From Pseudomonas sp. (GTDB taxonomy: Bacteria; Pseudomonadota; Gammaproteobacteria; Pseudomonadales; Pseudomonadaceae): a stretch of 8,921 nt of DNA. The notes beneath the pieces are model-generated. The model made no database searches. It saw nothing but the letters and a program-made list of their open reading frames with translations, and was not told the origin of the DNA. This document shows, one piece after another, positions 6,945 to 8,921 of this stretch (position 1 is the stretch's first letter; each line of letters begins with the position of its first letter). Location: the NCBI GenBank assembly GCA_003523465.1, contig DQAA01000519.1, forward strand, positions 1-8,921. The letters run 5' to 3'. The position numbers and the translations under genes are program-made.

Positions 6945-7298
6945 ATGAATGGCGCCCCGGACATGACCCAGGAAAGCCCGGAAGGCCGACGAACGGCGCT
7001 GTACCTGGTGCTCAACCAGATCCCGCCGGGCAAGGTGACCAGCTATGGCGAACTGGCTCAAATGGCCGGCCTGGGCCGCGCTGCGCGCTGGGTCGGACGT
7101 ACCCTGAGCCAGTTGCCGCCTGATACGCGCCTGCCCTGGCACCGGGTACTCGGAGCCGGCGGTCGGCTCAGCCTTGAACAAGGTACGCCTTCGGGCGATG
7201 AACAACGGGCGCGCTTGCGCGCCGAAGGGGTCAGCCTGCGCAACAATCGCGTCGATATGACGCGGCATGGCTGGCGTCCGATGGATCACACCAGTTAG
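6945..7298 (+). CDS. Alkyltransferase-like (ATL) DNA base-flipping protein, MGMT family
   Basis: Small non-enzymatic relative of O6-methylguanine-DNA methyltransferase. It binds O6-alkylguanine, flips the base out and flags the lesion for nucleotide excision repair. It has 117 residues from ATG 6945. The MGMT DNA-binding fold is clear: IPPGKVTSYGELA (26-38) with Y34, the arginine finger R48 in AARWVG, and the active-site loop P64-W65-H66-R67. In methyltransferases this loop is PCHR; the cysteine acceptor is replaced by tryptophan, so it cannot transfer alkyl groups, as in known ATLs. ATG 6963 is an alternative start (111 residues). I prefer 6945 because AGGA (6930-6933) lies upstream, though eleven bases away. 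ampG follows 43 bp later on the same strand and is probably cotranscribed. I found no clear promoter in the 144-bp gap shared with DUF481. Confidence 0.92.
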   Translation: MNGAPDMTQESPEGRRTALYLVLNQIPPGKVTSYGELAQMAGLGRAARWVGRTLSQLPPDTRLPWHRVLGAGGRLSLEQGTPSGDEQRARLRAEGVSLRNNRVDMTRHGWRPMDHTS

Positions 7299-7341
7299 AG
7301 TGCGCGCTTTGTGTCCGTAATCCTGAGGCAGATGTTGGCCC

Positions 7342-8910
7342 ATGCCCCGTAAAACCTGGCGCGCTGCGCTTGCTGCCTATGCCAGCCCGTCGACCGTGGT
7401 ACTTCTGCTGCTCGGCTTCGCTGCCGGCCTGCCTTACATGCTGGTGTTCTCCACGCTCTCGGTCTGGTTGCGCGAGGCTGGAGTAGCCCGGGAAACCATC
7501 GGCTACGCGAGCCTGATCGGCCTGGCCTATGCCTTCAAGTGGGTCTGGTCTCCGCTGCTCGACCAATGGCGCCTGCCGTTGCTCGGCAAGCTGGGACGGC
7601 GCCGCTCCTGGCTGGTGCTGTCACAGATCCTGGTGGTGATCGGCCTGGTCGGCATGGGCTTTTGTGATCCGCAAAAGCACCTTTCCTGGCTGATCGCCCT
7701 CGCGGTGCTGGTGGCCTTCGCCTCTGCCACCCAGGACATCGCCGTCGACGCCTACCGCCTGGAAATCGCCGACGACCAGCGCCAGGCCGCCCTCGCCGCC
7801 AGCTACATGGCCGGCTACCGAGTCGCTGCCCTCCTCGCCACCGCGGGTGCACTGGTCTTCGCCGAGTGGTTCGGTTCCACCGGTTTCAGCTACATGCACA
7901 AGGCCTGGACCGGCACCTACGTGCTGTTCGGCCTGATGATGCTGCCCGCCCTGCTGACCACCTTGCTGATGCGCGAACCGCCGGTCTCCCTGCGCACCCA
8001 ACTGCAGGCCGCACGCTACGGTTTCAGTCACCAGTTGATCTCGGTGTTCGTGCTGATCGTGCTGCTGGTCTCGGTGCCGGCGATGTTCACCCAGCTGTAC
8101 AACACCGATTTCGCCAGCGTGCTGTTCGACGGCGTCAGCCTGCTCGACCTGCTCCTCGAAGACCGCGCCTTCCTGCGCGCCATCCTCTACACCACCCTGA
8201 CCTGCCTGTGCCTCTCGGCCATGGGCCGCCGCGGCCTGGCGCCGGTGCTGACGCCGGTCAACGACTTCATCCATCGCTATCGCTGGCAGGCGCTGCTGTT
8301 GCTCGGACTGATCGCCACCTACCGTATGTCGGACACCGTGATGGGCGTCATGGCCAACGTGTTCTACATCGACCAGGGCTTCACCAAGGACCAGATCGCC
8401 AGCGTCAGCAAGATCTTCGGCCTGATCATGACCCTGCTCGGTGCTGGCGTGGGCGGCCTGCTGATCGTGCGCTTCGGCATCCTGCCGATCCTGTTCATCG
8501 GCGGCGCTGCGTCGGCGGCCACCAACATCCTGTTCCTGATGCTGGCCGACATGGGCCCGAACCTGCAGATGCTGGTGGTGACCATTTCCCTCGACAACTT
8601 CAGCTCGGGCCTGGCCACTTCGGCCTTCGTCGCCTACCTGTCGAGCCTGACCAACCTGAAGTTCTCCGCCACCCAGTACGCCCTGCTCAGCTCGATCATG
8701 CTCCTGCTGCCACGCCTGATCGGCGGCTATTCGGGGGTGCTGGTGGAGAAGTTCGGCTATCACGACTTCTTCCTCATCACCGCCCTGCTCGGCGTGCCGA
8801 CCCTGATCCTGATCGCCTTGCACTGGCACCAGGAAAACCGTCGCGCCAAGGAGCCGGAACAGGCGGAACAGCCCGCCGCAGCTCCTGCCGGCGAACAGCA
8901 GCAGCCCTGA
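7342..8910 (+). CDS. ampG: AmpG muropeptide permease (MFS transporter)
   Basis: Inner-membrane permease that brings GlcNAc-1,6-anhydroMurNAc peptides from the periplasm into the cytoplasm for cell-wall recycling. In bacteria with inducible ampC it supplies the inducer signal for beta-lactamase. It has 522 residues. The N-terminal half carries the AmpG-typical SPSTVVLLLLGFAAGLPYM (15-33), FKWVWSPLLDQ (65-75), GRRRSW (85-90) and SATQDIAVDAYR (128-139, with the acidic D132 and D136). The C-terminal half has YRMSDTVMGVMANVFY (327-342) and SSGLATSAFVAYLSSL (421-436). Roughly 12-14 membrane segments are visible. The tail from about 498 is hydrophilic and rich in Glu, Gln, Ala and Pro. It is longer than E. 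coli AmpG (about 491) and shorter than I recall for P. aeruginosa (about 594). ATG 7342 has only a distant GAGG (7325-7328), so translation may depend on the ATL gene upstream. Confidence 0.96.
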   Translation: MPRKTWRAALAAYASPSTVVLLLLGFAAGLPYMLVFSTLSVWLREAGVARETIGYASLIGLAYAFKWVWSPLLDQWRLPLLGKLGRRRSWLVLSQILVVIGLVGMGFCDPQKHLSWLIALAVLVAFASATQDIAVDAYRLEIADDQRQAALAASYMAGYRVAALLATAGALVFAEWFGSTGFSYMHKAWTGTYVLFGLMMLPALLTTLLMREPPVSLRTQLQAARYGFSHQLISVFVLIVLLVSVPAMFTQLYNTDFASVLFDGVSLLDLLLEDRAFLRAILYTTLTCLCLSAMGRRGLAPVLTPVNDFIHRYRWQALLLLGLIATYRMSDTVMGVMANVFYIDQGFTKDQIASVSKIFGLIMTLLGAGVGGLLIVRFGILPILFIGGAASAATNILFLMLADMGPNLQMLVVTISLDNFSSGLATSAFVAYLSSLTNLKFSATQYALLSSIMLLLPRLIGGYSGVLVEKFGYHDFFLITALLGVPTLILIALHWHQENRRAKEPEQAEQPAAAPAGEQQQP

Positions 8911-8921
8911 TCAGGGCTGCT
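8900..8921 (+). terminator. Hairpin at the end of ampG (cut by the window edge)
   Basis: A perfect 22-bp palindrome with arms AGCAGCCCTGA and TCAGGGCTGCT is centred on 8910/8911. It can fold as a 9-bp stem with a GATC loop. The ampG stop codon is inside it. A following U-run would lie outside the window, so terminator function is likely but not shown. Confidence 0.65.

Noticed and set aside
7621..8829. A 402-codon open frame antisense to ampG
   Set aside because: It is rich in Gln, His, Glu and Asp with no fold signature, the expected antisense reading of a hydrophobic membrane-protein gene. The plus strand clearly encodes AmpG.

Overview
The window is a GC-rich stretch of core chromosome from a Pseudomonas. 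The evidence is the GroEL/GroES sequences, a ColR that appears nearly identical to the ColR I remember from Pseudomonas, and the gene set (colS, colR, PAP2 phosphatase, groEL, groES, fxsA, HugZ-like, DUF481, ATL, ampG). AmpG has a shorter C-terminal tail than I recall for P. aeruginosa, so a fluorescens/putida-lineage species is more likely; this is an inference from memory of the families. I see no insertion sequence, phage gene, tRNA, rRNA or CRISPR array, and no compositional break.

Layout, left to right. (1) Minus strand: the 5' part of colS (cut by the window edge), overlapped by the end of colR, giving an envelope-stress/metal-responsive two-component operon. (2) Plus strand: a membrane PAP2 phosphatase divergent from colR. 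The gap holds a 16-bp match to the ColR binding consensus as I remember it, so ColR probably controls this gene. (3) A terminator hairpin between the convergent PAP2 and groEL genes. (4) Minus strand: the fxsA, groES-groEL heat-shock block. Sigma-32-type promoters can be read before groES and before fxsA, and the groES leader holds three hairpins. (5) Minus strand: a HugZ-type heme-utilisation protein with a Fur-box-like operator, then an exported DUF481 outer-membrane protein. (6) Plus strand: a small alkyltransferase-like (ATL) DNA-repair protein followed 43 bp later by ampG, the muropeptide permease, which ends in a hairpin running off the window.

Ten protein genes are supported: nine complete and one partial. 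All gaps between genes are under 170 bp. I found no convincing new multi-gene system. The items worth a second look are regulatory: the ColR site with 11-bp phased repeats, the fxsA heat-shock promoter built over the hugZ stop codon, the Fur-box plus hairpin/U-tract in the hugZ leader, and the structured groES leader.
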